The notes below the pieces were generated by a model. It was not told the DNA's origin and searched no databases. It saw only the letters and a list, made by a program, of their open reading frames with translations. A program made the translations under genes and the position numbers. A stretch of DNA of 64,000 nt. It comes from GCA-2862585 sp965661345 (lineage in GTDB: Bacteria; Bacteroidota; Bacteroidia; Flavobacteriales; UBA7312). The stretch's first letter is position 1. Every line of letters begins with the position of its first letter. Shown piece by piece: positions 28,399 to 36,882 of this stretch. The stretch spans positions 124,001 to 188,000 of the forward strand of contig CBFIDK010000002.1 in assembly GCA_965661345.1 (NCBI GenBank), given 5' to 3'.

Positions 28399-29139
28399 AT
28401 GGAAATTTTTTTATTCATTGTTGCTCATTGGTACTTATCTTTATTCGCTCAATCCTTCTTTCATCACCGCTATTCAGCACACCAGATGTTTACCATGCCA
28501 AAGTGGGTAGAAAAATTCTTTTTTGTCTTTTCTTTTGTCGCTCAAGGCTCCTCGTATATGAGCCCCAAGGTTTACGGTATTTTACACCGACTACACCACG
28601 AACATGCTGATAAAGAAGAAGACCCACATTCGCCATTGTTTTCTACAAATTTTGTGACTTTAATGGTAAAAACATATCATAAATTTGCCGGCATCCAAAG
28701 TGGCACTATCGAAGTGAAAGAAGCCCTAAAAAAGAATCTCCCTGATTGGAAGTGGTTTGATAAAATGGCTGGTTCCATATTAGTAAAAATTATTTGGTCA
28801 TTATTTTATATCTGGTTTTACTACACTTTTGCTACTGCTTGGTGGATGTACTTATTTATTCCAATGCACATTGTCATGGGTCCAATCCATGGAACTATCG
28901 TTAATTGGTTTGCTCATAAGTTTGGCTATACTAATTATGACGTTGAAGACACCTCTAAAAACCTCATGCCGTTTGATATATTCATGCTTGGTGAAGGCTA
29001 CCATAACAACCACCACGCAGAAGGCGGAATGGCAAACTTTGCAAGAAAGTGGTATGAGATTGACCCCATTTACCCCATCATGAGGGTTATGGACTTTATA
29101 GGTCTTATTAAGATAAATCCTATAGCCTTAAAAAATTAG
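28399..29139 (+). CDS. Fatty acid (acyl-CoA type) desaturase
   Basis: Membrane di-iron desaturase introducing a double bond into acyl chains. The three histidine boxes are present: HHRYSAH near residue 23, HRLHHEH near 63 and HNNHHAEG near 200. Hydrophobic helices lie about 1-20, 40-55, 130-170. With 246 residues it is shorter than typical Delta-9 desaturases but similar to compact Bacteroidota members. The stop overlaps the end of a convergent small lipoprotein gene by four bases. Confidence 0.88.
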   Translation: MEIFLFIVAHWYLSLFAQSFFHHRYSAHQMFTMPKWVEKFFFVFSFVAQGSSYMSPKVYGILHRLHHEHADKEEDPHSPLFSTNFVTLMVKTYHKFAGIQSGTIEVKEALKKNLPDWKWFDKMAGSILVKIIWSLFYIWFYYTFATAWWMYLFIPMHIVMGPIHGTIVNWFAHKFGYTNYDVEDTSKNLMPFDIFMLGEGYHNNHHAEGGMANFARKWYEIDPIYPIMRVMDFIGLIKINPIALKN

Positions 29140-29435
29140 TATTCTTCGCACCCTTCAGGGGCTATTTCAAGAGTATAAATTTCTAAGACATCGCCATTCA
29201 TTCGAGCAGTAATAATGCTTTGAACTGGCAAACCCATTTCAGGCACAAGCTCTGAATAATAGTCTTCCATACCCCAAAGGTCTTCTCCAACGAATTTAGC
29301 AGGCATAATTTTCTGATCTTCAAAATAATGTTGACCATCAGACATCGTCCACCAACCTTCCATGGTGAGCATAGGCTCTTGAGCACAGGCGAATACATAT
29401 AAGGATAAAAATAAGGCTAAGATTAGACGTTTCAT
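29136..29435 (-). CDS. Small predicted lipoprotein of unknown function
   Basis: 99 residues beginning MKRLILALFLSLYVFAC, a signal peptide with a cysteine at position 17 that fits a lipobox loosely. The mature part is acidic and rich in aromatic residues (MEGWWTMSDGQHYFED; YSELVPEMG). I recognise no family. The start at 29435 is chosen because a TATTTTTG box lies at 29441-29448, excluding an earlier ATG at 29453. The gene is squeezed between the desaturase (convergent) and polA (divergent). Confidence 0.75.
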   Translation of the reverse strand: MKRLILALFLSLYVFACAQEPMLTMEGWWTMSDGQHYFEDQKIMPAKFVGEDLWGMEDYYSELVPEMGLPVQSIITARMNGDVLEIYTLEIAPEGCEEY

Positions 29436-29440
29436 ACTTA

Positions 29441-29448
29441 CAAAAATA
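29441..29448 (-). promoter_or_regulatory. -7 promoter box TATTTTTG of the small lipoprotein gene
   Basis: Exact TAnnTTTG on the minus strand, five bases before ATG 29435. A weaker TAATCTTG on the plus strand at 29453-29460 may serve polA. Confidence 0.5.
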
Positions 29449-29486
29449 CACATAATCTTGTATCTTGCAGAAAAAGCAATTCATAG

Positions 29487-32294
29487 ATGAAACCAGTAAA
29501 AAAACTATTTTTAATAGATGCTTTTGCACTTATTTACCGTTCGTATTTTGCCTTTAGCAAAAATCCGCGAATAAACTCTAAAGGTGTAGAGACCTCAGCC
29601 GTATTAGGCTTTGTAAATAGTTTGGTAGAAGTATTAAAAAAAGAAAAGCCAACCCATATTGCAGTAGTTTTTGACACCCCCAAAGCAACTGTAAGACACA
29701 TTGAATATTCAGAATACAAAGCCAATAGAGAAGCCATGCCTGAAGGTATTTCTGTCGCTTTGCCATACATTGACCAACTTCTTGACGCCTTTAATATCCC
29801 TAAGCTATTCGCCGATGGATACGAAGCCGACGACGTCATAGGTACGCTAGCCAAAAAAGCCGAAAAAGAAGGCTTTGTAACTTATATGATGACGCCAGAC
29901 AAGGACTTTGCTCAACTTGTTTCGGAAAATATTTTACTCTACAGACCTGGAAACAAATGGAAGCCAACAGAGGTGTGGGGAGTACAAGAGGTGCTAAATA
30001 AATTTGAAATAAAAGAAGTGACTCAAGTCATCGACTTTTTAGGCATGATGGGCGATGCCGTTGATAATATTCCAGGACTTCCTGGGGTTGGCGAAAAGAC
30101 AGCCAAAAAACTTCTTGCCGAATACGGTAATATAGAAACGCTATTGGATAATGCCGAAGACATTAAAGGAAAATTAGGTGAGAAAATCCAAGCAAATAAA
30201 GAAAAAGGCATTCTATCAAAAAGACTAGCGACCATATTACTAGATGCTCCTGTAGAAATTAATGAAGCGGACTTAGAAGTCAAAAAATTTGATGCCGAAA
30301 AAGTACAAACTCTATTCGAAGAGTTAGAGTTCAGAAATTTAGCAAAGCGATTACTTGGCCAAACTGCTACAACTGAAAGTGAAGACAACCCAAAAGAAGA
30401 TGCCCCAGTTAAAACTGAAAAAGCGCCAACTGCTCAAATGGATTTGTTTGCTATGGCGGCCGAAGACGTTCCGCCAACGCCTTCTTTTCAACGGCTTGAA
30501 GACATAAAGACCGAATACATTTTAATAGATTCAAAGGCAAAAAGGCAAGAGTTATTAGGTGTTCTTTTGCAGCAAAAGTCTGTTTGTTTTGATACAGAAA
30601 CGACAGGACTAAACCCCCTTACTGCCGATCTTATTGGACTATCCTTTTGTTATGAAAAAAACAAAGCCCACTACGTTCATGTAGCTGAGGGACAGGAAAA
30701 TGAAATTGCAGAGGAATTCAAAGCCTTTTTTGAAAATCCCCAAATAGAAAAAGTGGCGCAAAATTTAAAGTACGATTATAAGATGCTGTTTAAATATGGT
30801 ATTAATGTTTGTGGTCCTTATTTTGATACTATGCTTGCCCATTATCTGCTTGAGCCAGACCAAAGGCATAATATGGATGTGCTTGCCCAAAATTATTTAA
30901 ACTATTCTCCCATAAGCATCGAAACCCTTATCGGAAAAAAGGGTAAAAACCAAATGAGTATGCGTCAGGCACCTCTAGATAAAGTATTTCCATATGCTTG
31001 TGAAGATGCTGATATTACATTTCAACTTAAGGCCATTTTTCAAAAGGAACTTGAAGGCAGCCAGAGCCTAAGTATTTTAAACGATATTGAATTACCATTA
31101 ATTCCTGTACTTTCTAAAATGGAAATGGAAGGCATAAAAGTTGACACAAATGCCTTAGCAGATTTTTCAAAAGAATTAGAAGAGCGGTTAATTGAACTTA
31201 ACGATAATGTTCAAAAGCTAGCAGGAGTTCCTTTCAACCTTGCATCGCCCAAACAATTGGGGCAAATTTTGTTTGAACACATGAAGCTGGTGGAAAAGCC
31301 TAAAAAAACAAAAACCGGTCAATATTCAACGTCTGAAGATACCCTGCTAAAATTAAAAGGAAAACACGAAATAATAGATGAAATACTAGAGTTTAGACAA
31401 CTGCAAAAGCTAAAATCAACCTATGTGGACACTCTACCGGAACTTGCCGATAAAGCAACCGATAGAATACACACAACCTACCAACAAGCAGTTGCCGCTA
31501 CAGGACGATTAAGTTCAATAAATCCAAATCTTCAAAACATTCCTATCCGTAGTGAAAAAGGAAGAGAAGTAAGGAAAACATTTGTTCCTAGAAACAGTGA
31601 TTACATTCTTCTAGCTGCCGATTATTCTCAGATAGAATTACGATTAATGGCTCACCTCTCACAAGATGAAGGGATGCTTTCCGCTTTTCAAAAGGGAGAA
31701 GATATACACACGGCCACAGCCGCAAAGGTTTACCAAATCAATTTGGAAGACGTCAGCAGAGAACAACGTTCACACGCCAAAATGGTGAATTTTGGAATTA
31801 TTTATGGCATATCGGCTTTTGGTTTATCCCAACGGTTAGGCATCAAACGAAGTGAAGCAAAAGACATTATTGACAATTACTTTATGCAATACCCCAAGGT
31901 AAAAGAATACATGGAAATGAGTATCGACAAGGCCCGAGAAAATGGCTTTGTAGAAACTATATTGGGACGAAAAAGAAGGCTTAACGATATTAATTCTAGA
32001 AATGCTGTAGTAAGAGGTTATGCCGAACGAAACGCGATTAATGCTCCTATTCAAGGCTCAGCAGCTGACATTATCAAATTGGCGATGATCGCTGTAAATA
32101 AGATGCTTGATGAAGGAAATTACAAATCGAAAATGCTTTTACAAGTTCACGATGAACTTGTGTTTGATGTCCACAAATCGGAATTAGAAATCCTACAAAA
32201 AAAGATTAAAGAAAAAATGGAAACCGCTCTATCAATTAGCGTTCCACTAGAGGTCGAAGTTGGAAAGGGTGAAAACTGGCTAGAAGCTCACTAG
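29487..32294 (+). CDS. polA: DNA polymerase I
   Basis: 935-residue repair and Okazaki-fragment polymerase. The N-terminal 5' nuclease spans about 1-290 (DAFALIYRSYFAF, GDAVDNIPGLPGVGEKTA). The 3'-5' exonuclease appears intact, with FDTETTGLNPL and the downstream YACEDAD. The polymerase domain has motif A (AADYSQIELR), motif B (RSHAKMVNFGIIYGIS) and motif C (VHDEL). A low-complexity linker separates nuclease and exonuclease domains (about 292-330). The stop overlaps the end of the convergent small membrane-protein gene. Confidence 0.98.
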   Translation: MKPVKKLFLIDAFALIYRSYFAFSKNPRINSKGVETSAVLGFVNSLVEVLKKEKPTHIAVVFDTPKATVRHIEYSEYKANREAMPEGISVALPYIDQLLDAFNIPKLFADGYEADDVIGTLAKKAEKEGFVTYMMTPDKDFAQLVSENILLYRPGNKWKPTEVWGVQEVLNKFEIKEVTQVIDFLGMMGDAVDNIPGLPGVGEKTAKKLLAEYGNIETLLDNAEDIKGKLGEKIQANKEKGILSKRLATILLDAPVEINEADLEVKKFDAEKVQTLFEELEFRNLAKRLLGQTATTESEDNPKEDAPVKTEKAPTAQMDLFAMAAEDVPPTPSFQRLEDIKTEYILIDSKAKRQELLGVLLQQKSVCFDTETTGLNPLTADLIGLSFCYEKNKAHYVHVAEGQENEIAEEFKAFFENPQIEKVAQNLKYDYKMLFKYGINVCGPYFDTMLAHYLLEPDQRHNMDVLAQNYLNYSPISIETLIGKKGKNQMSMRQAPLDKVFPYACEDADITFQLKAIFQKELEGSQSLSILNDIELPLIPVLSKMEMEGIKVDTNALADFSKELEERLIELNDNVQKLAGVPFNLASPKQLGQILFEHMKLVEKPKKTKTGQYSTSEDTLLKLKGKHEIIDEILEFRQLQKLKSTYVDTLPELADKATDRIHTTYQQAVAATGRLSSINPNLQNIPIRSEKGREVRKTFVPRNSDYILLAADYSQIELRLMAHLSQDEGMLSAFQKGEDIHTATAAKVYQINLEDVSREQRSHAKMVNFGIIYGISAFGLSQRLGIKRSEAKDIIDNYFMQYPKVKEYMEMSIDKARENGFVETILGRKRRLNDINSRNAVVRGYAERNAINAPIQGSAADIIKLAMIAVNKMLDEGNYKSKMLLQVHDELVFDVHKSELEILQKKIKEKMETALSISVPLEVEVGKGENWLEAH

Positions 32295-32521
32295 GACTTC
32301 TTGTTTTTGTAAATAGAATACAGAACAAGCAAAGCGGCTACTCCTATAAAGCTACTTTGACCCATTGAGCCAATAGCTTTTGAAATATTTCCTACTACAT
32401 TCCATCCAAATAGTGGCTCACCAATTATTAACTGAACTGTAATTCCTAAGCATAATATAACCACAGCGAAGGATGTAAGCTCAGACGCCAATGACTCTAT
32501 TTTTTGTAGTAAATCTTTCAT
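32291..32521 (-). CDS. Small two-helix membrane protein, paralog A
   Basis: 76 residues with two membrane helices (about 15-36 and 53-70) and a basic C-terminus YKNKKS. I do not recognise the family. It is clearly related to the neighbouring gene at 32606-32830: both share the plan LGxxVxxxxG...FG...N...xxGSxxxSxFxG and end in a short lysine tail. The ATG at 32521 is preferred to a GTG two codons earlier. It lies downstream of a terminator that closes its paralog. Confidence 0.65.
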   Translation of the reverse strand: MKDLLQKIESLASELTSFAVVILCLGITVQLIIGEPLFGWNVVGNISKAIGSMGQSSFIGVAALLVLYSIYKNKKS

Positions 32522-32556
32522 ATTCACAAATTTTGATTGAAGATAATATTTAATTT

Positions 32557-32582
32557 AAAAAAAGCCCGCCGTTAGACGAGCT
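32557..32582 (-). terminator. Terminator after membrane-protein paralog B
   Basis: In the minus-strand transcript a 7-bp stem GCTCGTC / GGCGGGC (two G-U pairs) with a TAAC loop is followed by seven U. It separates the two small paralogs into different transcripts. Confidence 0.75.
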
Positions 32583-32605
32583 TTTTTTTACTATCTAATA
32601 TTGAA

Positions 32606-32830
32606 TTATTTCTTTATTAAAGAAAATAATATCAAAATTGCTAAAAATCCAGCAAATCCTGAACCAGCTAAAGAGCCAAGTACATTGGTTACATTCTCAA
32701 TAACAGTAACACCAAACATTGCTCCTGAACCGAATAGAATTTCAACAGCAACACCTAATCCTAAAAGTGTTAAAACTAAAGCTGTTAAACCTGTAAAAAA
32801 ATCACCGAAGTATTTAAATACTTTTTCCAT
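32606..32830 (-). CDS. Small two-helix membrane protein, paralog B
   Basis: 74 residues starting MEKVFKYFGDFF, with helices at about 12-32 and 52-70 and C-terminus SLIKK. Paralogous to the adjacent 76-residue gene and of unknown function. The ATG at 32830 is chosen because a TATGTTTG box lies 30 bases upstream (32861-32868) and the longer frame would cross it. It has its own promoter and terminator, so it is a one-gene unit. Confidence 0.7.
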   Translation of the reverse strand: MEKVFKYFGDFFTGLTALVLTLLGLGVAVEILFGSGAMFGVTVIENVTNVLGSLAGSGFAGFLAILILFSLIKK

Positions 32831-33137
32831 TTTAAATATTGATTTGGTTAATAATTGAAACAAACATATACGGTTGGAACTCAAATTTCAAATTTTTTTT
32901 TCAAATCGAAAGTAATGAGACTAAATTAAGAAAAAAGGCTTGTTTTGAATTTCTTTTCTATGTAATTCTCTGATTAACAGATAGTTAAAAATTAATAGCC
33001 TTGAAATTAAACACTTCTGATGTTTTCGTTATCAACATAGTGCTGTTTATTTTAAACATTTTTTCTATATAACTGATTTTCAGTTAGTTAAACACTATAA
33101 ATGTCTACTTTTAATAAAAAAAGGGTGAAATTTAAGA
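32831..33137. other. Intergenic region, no gene seen
   Basis: About 307 AT-rich bases. Contains the promoter box at 32861-32868 and a short perfect inverted repeat AACTGA/TCAGTT around TTT at 33071-33085; otherwise nothing I can name. Confidence 0.5.
32861..32868 (-). promoter_or_regulatory. -7 promoter box TATGTTTG of membrane-protein paralog B
   Basis: Exact TAnnTTTG on the minus strand, 30 bases before ATG 32830. Confidence 0.5.
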
Positions 33138-33839
33138 TTAAAAGTCTCTTACTGAATATAGGACTTCTTTGAACTTTGAGCTATTGTTAAGAAAATCGAC
33201 ATATTTCTGAGCTACATCTAAAGGAGAACTTAACTCCCCTTCATTTTTATAAGCGATAAATCGATTAAGTTCAGGGAAATGCTTTTCATCAGCATCTCTA
33301 ATGTCGTCTTGCATAGGCGTATCCACTATTCCTGGAGCAACTGAATAAAACTTAACGTTAGAAGGCTCTAAGTCGGCAGTCATTGAAAGCATGTCTAATG
33401 CAGACTTGGACGAACAGTAAGTACTCCATGAATGAATTGGATGCTTGCCTGCGCCAGAGCTAATGTTTAATACAATACACTTTGAACTGGATTCAGAAAA
33501 TGCACTAATGAATTGCTTACATAAAATTGTCGGAGCAATGATATTCAAAAAATAATTTTCTTTTATTTCTTGCTCACTGTGTTCTTGCAAAGGTTTGATT
33601 GGCCCTATTGAACCGGCATTGTTTATTAAAATTATTTTTTCTGCTTTGAAGGTTGGTTTCTTGAATATGGTATCTGTCCATTCGGTTGACAAATCTATAT
33701 AAAAGTGTTTGTATCTATCGTGCTGAATTGTTCTTGAACGCGCAATTCCGAAAACTATATTGTTGCTATCTTCTAAAAGGAGTTCTGCTATTGCCTCTCC
33801 TATCCCGCTACTGGCTCCTGTTATGTAATATATATTCAT
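33138..33839 (-). CDS. Short-chain dehydrogenase/reductase
   Basis: Classical SDR of 233 residues. The cofactor motif TGASSGIG is at residues 7-14, NNAG near 74, the catalytic serine in LNISSGAG and the YxxxK in STYCSSK. Arginines after the second strand (GIARSRTIQ) suggest NADP. Its shape resembles sepiapterin/benzil reductase-like SDRs; the substrate is unknown. Its ATG overlaps the metB stop by one base (TAATG), so the two genes are translationally coupled. Confidence 0.85.
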   Translation of the reverse strand: MNIYYITGASSGIGEAIAELLLEDSNNIVFGIARSRTIQHDRYKHFYIDLSTEWTDTIFKKPTFKAEKIILINNAGSIGPIKPLQEHSEQEIKENYFLNIIAPTILCKQFISAFSESSSKCIVLNISSGAGKHPIHSWSTYCSSKSALDMLSMTADLEPSNVKFYSVAPGIVDTPMQDDIRDADEKHFPELNRFIAYKNEGELSSPLDVAQKYVDFLNNSSKFKEVLYSVRDF

Positions 33840-34984
33840 TATAAGGTGTTCAATGCTTTATCTAAATCCATAATCAAATCTTCTATATCTTCTACGCCAA
33901 CACTTAAACGAATGAGAGAATCTACTACCCCTGTTTTTTCGCGTTCCTCTTTGGGAATAGCGGCGTGTGTCATACTTGCAGGATGGCCACACAAAGACTC
34001 AACTCCTCCAAGCGATTCGGCAAGGGTAAAATAATGAGTGGAAGATACTACTTTAAAAGCATCTTCTAAACTATTACCTACTAATGAAAAAGATAACATT
34101 CCTCCAAAATCTTTCATTTGACGTTTAGCAATTTCATGATTAGGATGGTCTTCAAAACCTGGCCAATAAACCTTATCTACTTTAGGGTGTGATTTTAGAA
34201 ATTCAGCAATGGCTTTTCCATTTTCACAATGCCTTTGGATTCTAAGGTGTAAGGTTTTTATGCCTCTCAACACTAAAAAGCTATCCATAGGCCCTGGAAC
34301 AGCACCACAACTGTTTTGCAAAAAATACAAGCGTTCAGCAAGAGCGTCATCGTTAACCATTAAAGCTCCCATTACTACATCTGAATGGCCTCCCAAATAT
34401 TTAGTAACGGAGTGCATAACGATATCGGCCCCATTATCAATTGGATTCTGTAAATATGGAGAAGCAAAAGTATTATCAACCCCAAGCAATACATTATGGG
34501 CTTTTGCAACTTTAGAAATTGCCTCAATGTCAATGATATTTAACATGGGGTTTGTTGGCGTTTCTACCCAAATTAATTTTGTGTTTTCATTAATATATTC
34601 CTCAATTCTATTGGCGTTTTCCATGCCAACGAAGTGAAACTTTATACCATAGTTTTCAAAAACCTTTGTAAAGATTCTATACGTTCCGCCATACAAGTCG
34701 TTTGTTGAAACAACCTCATCGCCTGGCTTAAGAAGTTTAATTACGGCGTCGATAGCAGCCAATCCACTAGCAAAGCATAAGCCGTATTTTGCATTTTCTA
34801 ATGCCGCTAAATTACTTTCTAAAGCTGCTCGCGTAGGATTTCCAGTTCTTGAATATTCAAAGCCTTTATGGTCCCCCGGACTAGCCTGAACATAGGTTGA
34901 AGTTTGGTAGATTGGAGTCATTATCGCTCCTGTTGCTGTATCAGGTTCTAAACCTGCGTGTATTACTTTTGTATTGAACTTCAT
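33839..34984 (-). CDS. metB: Cystathionine gamma-synthase / gamma-lyase family PLP enzyme
   Basis: Trans-sulfuration PLP enzyme. The start TKVIHAGLEPD, the phosphate-binding FEYSRTGNPTR, the stacking tyrosine in NDLYGGT, the PLP lysine in SVTKYLGGHSD and the end GVEDIEDLIMDLDKAL are all present. 381 residues. Sequence alone does not separate synthase (MetB) from lyase activity, and some members do both, so the gene symbol is provisional. First gene of the operon with the SDR, from a promoter at 35005-35012. Confidence 0.88.
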   Translation of the reverse strand: MKFNTKVIHAGLEPDTATGAIMTPIYQTSTYVQASPGDHKGFEYSRTGNPTRAALESNLAALENAKYGLCFASGLAAIDAVIKLLKPGDEVVSTNDLYGGTYRIFTKVFENYGIKFHFVGMENANRIEEYINENTKLIWVETPTNPMLNIIDIEAISKVAKAHNVLLGVDNTFASPYLQNPIDNGADIVMHSVTKYLGGHSDVVMGALMVNDDALAERLYFLQNSCGAVPGPMDSFLVLRGIKTLHLRIQRHCENGKAIAEFLKSHPKVDKVYWPGFEDHPNHEIAKRQMKDFGGMLSFSLVGNSLEDAFKVVSSTHYFTLAESLGGVESLCGHPASMTHAAIPKEEREKTGVVDSLIRLSVGVEDIEDLIMDLDKALNTL

Positions 34985-35004
34985 TATTTGTAGAATATCT
35001 ATAA

Positions 35005-35012
35005 CAAAGTTA
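35005..35012 (-). promoter_or_regulatory. -7 promoter box TAACTTTG of metB-SDR
   Basis: Exact TAnnTTTG on the minus strand, 20 bases before ATG 34984. Confidence 0.55.
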
Positions 35013-35034
35013 GCTTTTTGAAATTAATCTGTAT

Positions 35035-35070
35035 AAAAAATTGGGAGTAATTATTATACATTACTCCCAA
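35035..35070 (-). terminator. Terminator of the secreted thioredoxin-fold protein
   Basis: Perfect 11-bp arms (TTGGGAGTAAT / ATTACTCCCAA) with an 8-base loop, followed on the minus strand by six U. Confidence 0.85.
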
Positions 35071-35097
35071 TTAGCTATTAACAAATAAAAACTCTAA

Positions 35098-36417
35098 TTA
35101 ATGATCGGACTGCAATACTTTTACGACTTGTTTATCTCCGTTTTTGTACTCGGTAACTTTCAAGTAAACTCCTTGGGTTAAATGCTCATGATTGTCAATT
35201 TCGAAACGTTTTCCCAATAAGTCTAAAAAGTAGCTATCTTTAATTGTAGTGATAAAATATTCCTCTTCGATGCCGACAGTTTTTGATACATTGAAAAACA
35301 AGCGTGGTGTTTCATACGATACATAATCGCCTACCTCATACGAACATAAAATGGCGCCAGTTGCAGCGTCTTTTAAGACTGCTGGATAAACATGGGAATT
35401 ATTAAATACAATGCTGTAGCAATTGTTTGATGGTAAGTTAAACTCAGAGTTTCCTTCCCCATTTAGAACGAATTCATTATTTGAATCATACACATCATAA
35501 AATACCGCGTCGTCAGCTTCAACTATCAACGTTTCAGTGGTAGAGGTTTCTGTATTTGCAGAAGATGGCATAGTCACATGTACCGTATCGTCATCAGGGA
35601 AGTTATCACCCTCAAAATTTATAACGAAACTAACCTCATCATTTAAGTTAACAGGAAAAGGCTCTAACACAGACTCATCACTATAAGTGCCAACGCTATT
35701 GTCCGCCCAAGGGTCCACAGTTTGAGTAGAGTTATATATGCCATTGATGAATATTTGCACATCGTACTCACCTTCAAAAAATGTATTGCCATTTGGAAAT
35801 TCAACCGCTCCACTTCTTATAACAGTGATTGATGGTGAATACACAAGTGAGTCACTACACAAATTGGCAGGTGTAGCCTCAGTAGCAGAAAAAAACGAGT
35901 AATTAGAGCTTAAATCAGTACCGTTACATTTCTCTATATAATATTCAGCTGCAATTTGTGAACTAGGATAACCATAACCTCCAGATTCACTAAACGTTTT
36001 ATCTGGGCAAATGAAAAACAAGGCGGGATAACCACTAACAGGGTATGAGGGGTGATTATCTGGTAAGTTTACTACCGTATATTCAATACCCCAAGACTGT
36101 GTATACTCTGAAACACTTTGATCTGTAACAGGGTAAACATCGATGTGGAACATACGCAAGGTATTATCTCCATCAGGACCATGCTCTTCCCACAGTCCAT
36201 GACCAATATTTACTGACCAATCATAACACGGCCCACATAATTCATAAGAAAAGTCAAGAATAACCTGATATCCAGAATCTAGATAGGCATACAGTTCATG
36301 ATCGGTTCCATCCAAATCGGTAATGGTAATATTGGGTGCGGTAAGTTGAGCAAAAATGCTTGTAGTAAAACTTAAAAGTAAAACAACTAATAATGAGCGA
36401 AAGTAAGAGTAGTTCAT
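35098..36417 (-). CDS. Secreted thioredoxin-fold protein with probable T9SS C-terminus
   Basis: 439 residues: signal peptide 1-24, then a thioredoxin/redoxin-like domain (about 25-170) with an intact CGPC at 61-64, followed by beta-rich regions and a C-terminus (SYFLDLLGKRFEI ... LTQGVYLKVTEY ... KQVVKVLQ) that looks like a divergent T9SS sorting domain. The thioredoxin part is clearly related to the N-terminal domain of the giant protein at 11209 (shared pattern DLDGTDHELYAYLDSGYQVIL and EEHGPDG), but here the cysteines are kept. An extracytoplasmic thiol-disulfide role is possible, substrate unknown. A good terminator follows. Confidence 0.82.
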   Translation of the reverse strand: MNYSYFRSLLVVLLLSFTTSIFAQLTAPNITITDLDGTDHELYAYLDSGYQVILDFSYELCGPCYDWSVNIGHGLWEEHGPDGDNTLRMFHIDVYPVTDQSVSEYTQSWGIEYTVVNLPDNHPSYPVSGYPALFFICPDKTFSESGGYGYPSSQIAAEYYIEKCNGTDLSSNYSFFSATEATPANLCSDSLVYSPSITVIRSGAVEFPNGNTFFEGEYDVQIFINGIYNSTQTVDPWADNSVGTYSDESVLEPFPVNLNDEVSFVINFEGDNFPDDDTVHVTMPSSANTETSTTETLIVEADDAVFYDVYDSNNEFVLNGEGNSEFNLPSNNCYSIVFNNSHVYPAVLKDAATGAILCSYEVGDYVSYETPRLFFNVSKTVGIEEEYFITTIKDSYFLDLLGKRFEIDNHEHLTQGVYLKVTEYKNGDKQVVKVLQSDH

Positions 36418-36522
36418 GGGCTTAGGGTTTTAAGTTATTTGTCCAAAAGTGATAAATAATATAATTAAAAAAAAACCTTCTTTATTAAAATCTTACATCT
36501 TCAACCATCTATTTTAGTTTAG

Positions 36523-36530
36523 TACTTTTA
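36523..36530 (+). promoter_or_regulatory. -7 like box TACTTTTA before the ArsC-like gene
   Basis: One mismatch to TAnnTTTG; ends four bases before ATG 36535. Confidence 0.4.
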
Positions 36531-36534
36531 CAAA

Positions 36535-36882
36535 ATGAAAAAAGTATATCACCTTTCTCAATGCAATACTTGTCAGCGAATACTAAGTGAACTTGATTGG
36601 CAAGATGAAGCTCAAAATATTAGAGAAGAAAAAATTACCGAAGAACAACTAGACCAAATGGCGGCTTTATCTGGCTCTTTTGAAGCTTTATTCAGTAGAA
36701 GAGCATTGAAATACAAAAGCATGAATCTAAAAGACCAAGCATTAACTGAAGCCGACTATAAACGGTTAATTTTGGAAGAAGATACTTTTCTCAAACGTCC
36801 TGTTTTTATTGTCAATGATTCCATTTTTGTGGGTAATAGTAAAAAGACCGTTGAAGAGTTAAAGAAGAAGCTGAATGAATAA
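36535..36882 (+). CDS. ArsC/Spx-type thioredoxin-fold protein
   Basis: 115 residues of the ArsC/Spx/YffB family. The N-terminal cysteine pair is CNTC in LSQCNTCQRIL, followed by the family pattern FSRRALKYKSMNL and FLKRPVFIVND, where the arginine before cis-Pro is typical. Could be a glutathione-linked arsenate reductase-like enzyme or a YffB-like protein; no arsenic genes are nearby, so the role is open. The DMT transporter gene begins inside it (8-base overlap). Confidence 0.85.
   Translation: MKKVYHLSQCNTCQRILSELDWQDEAQNIREEKITEEQLDQMAALSGSFEALFSRRALKYKSMNLKDQALTEADYKRLILEEDTFLKRPVFIVNDSIFVGNSKKTVEELKKKLNE

Noticed and set aside
34209..34637. 142-residue plus-strand frame inside metB
   Set aside because: Antisense shadow; the opposite strand has a complete PLP enzyme with all key residues.
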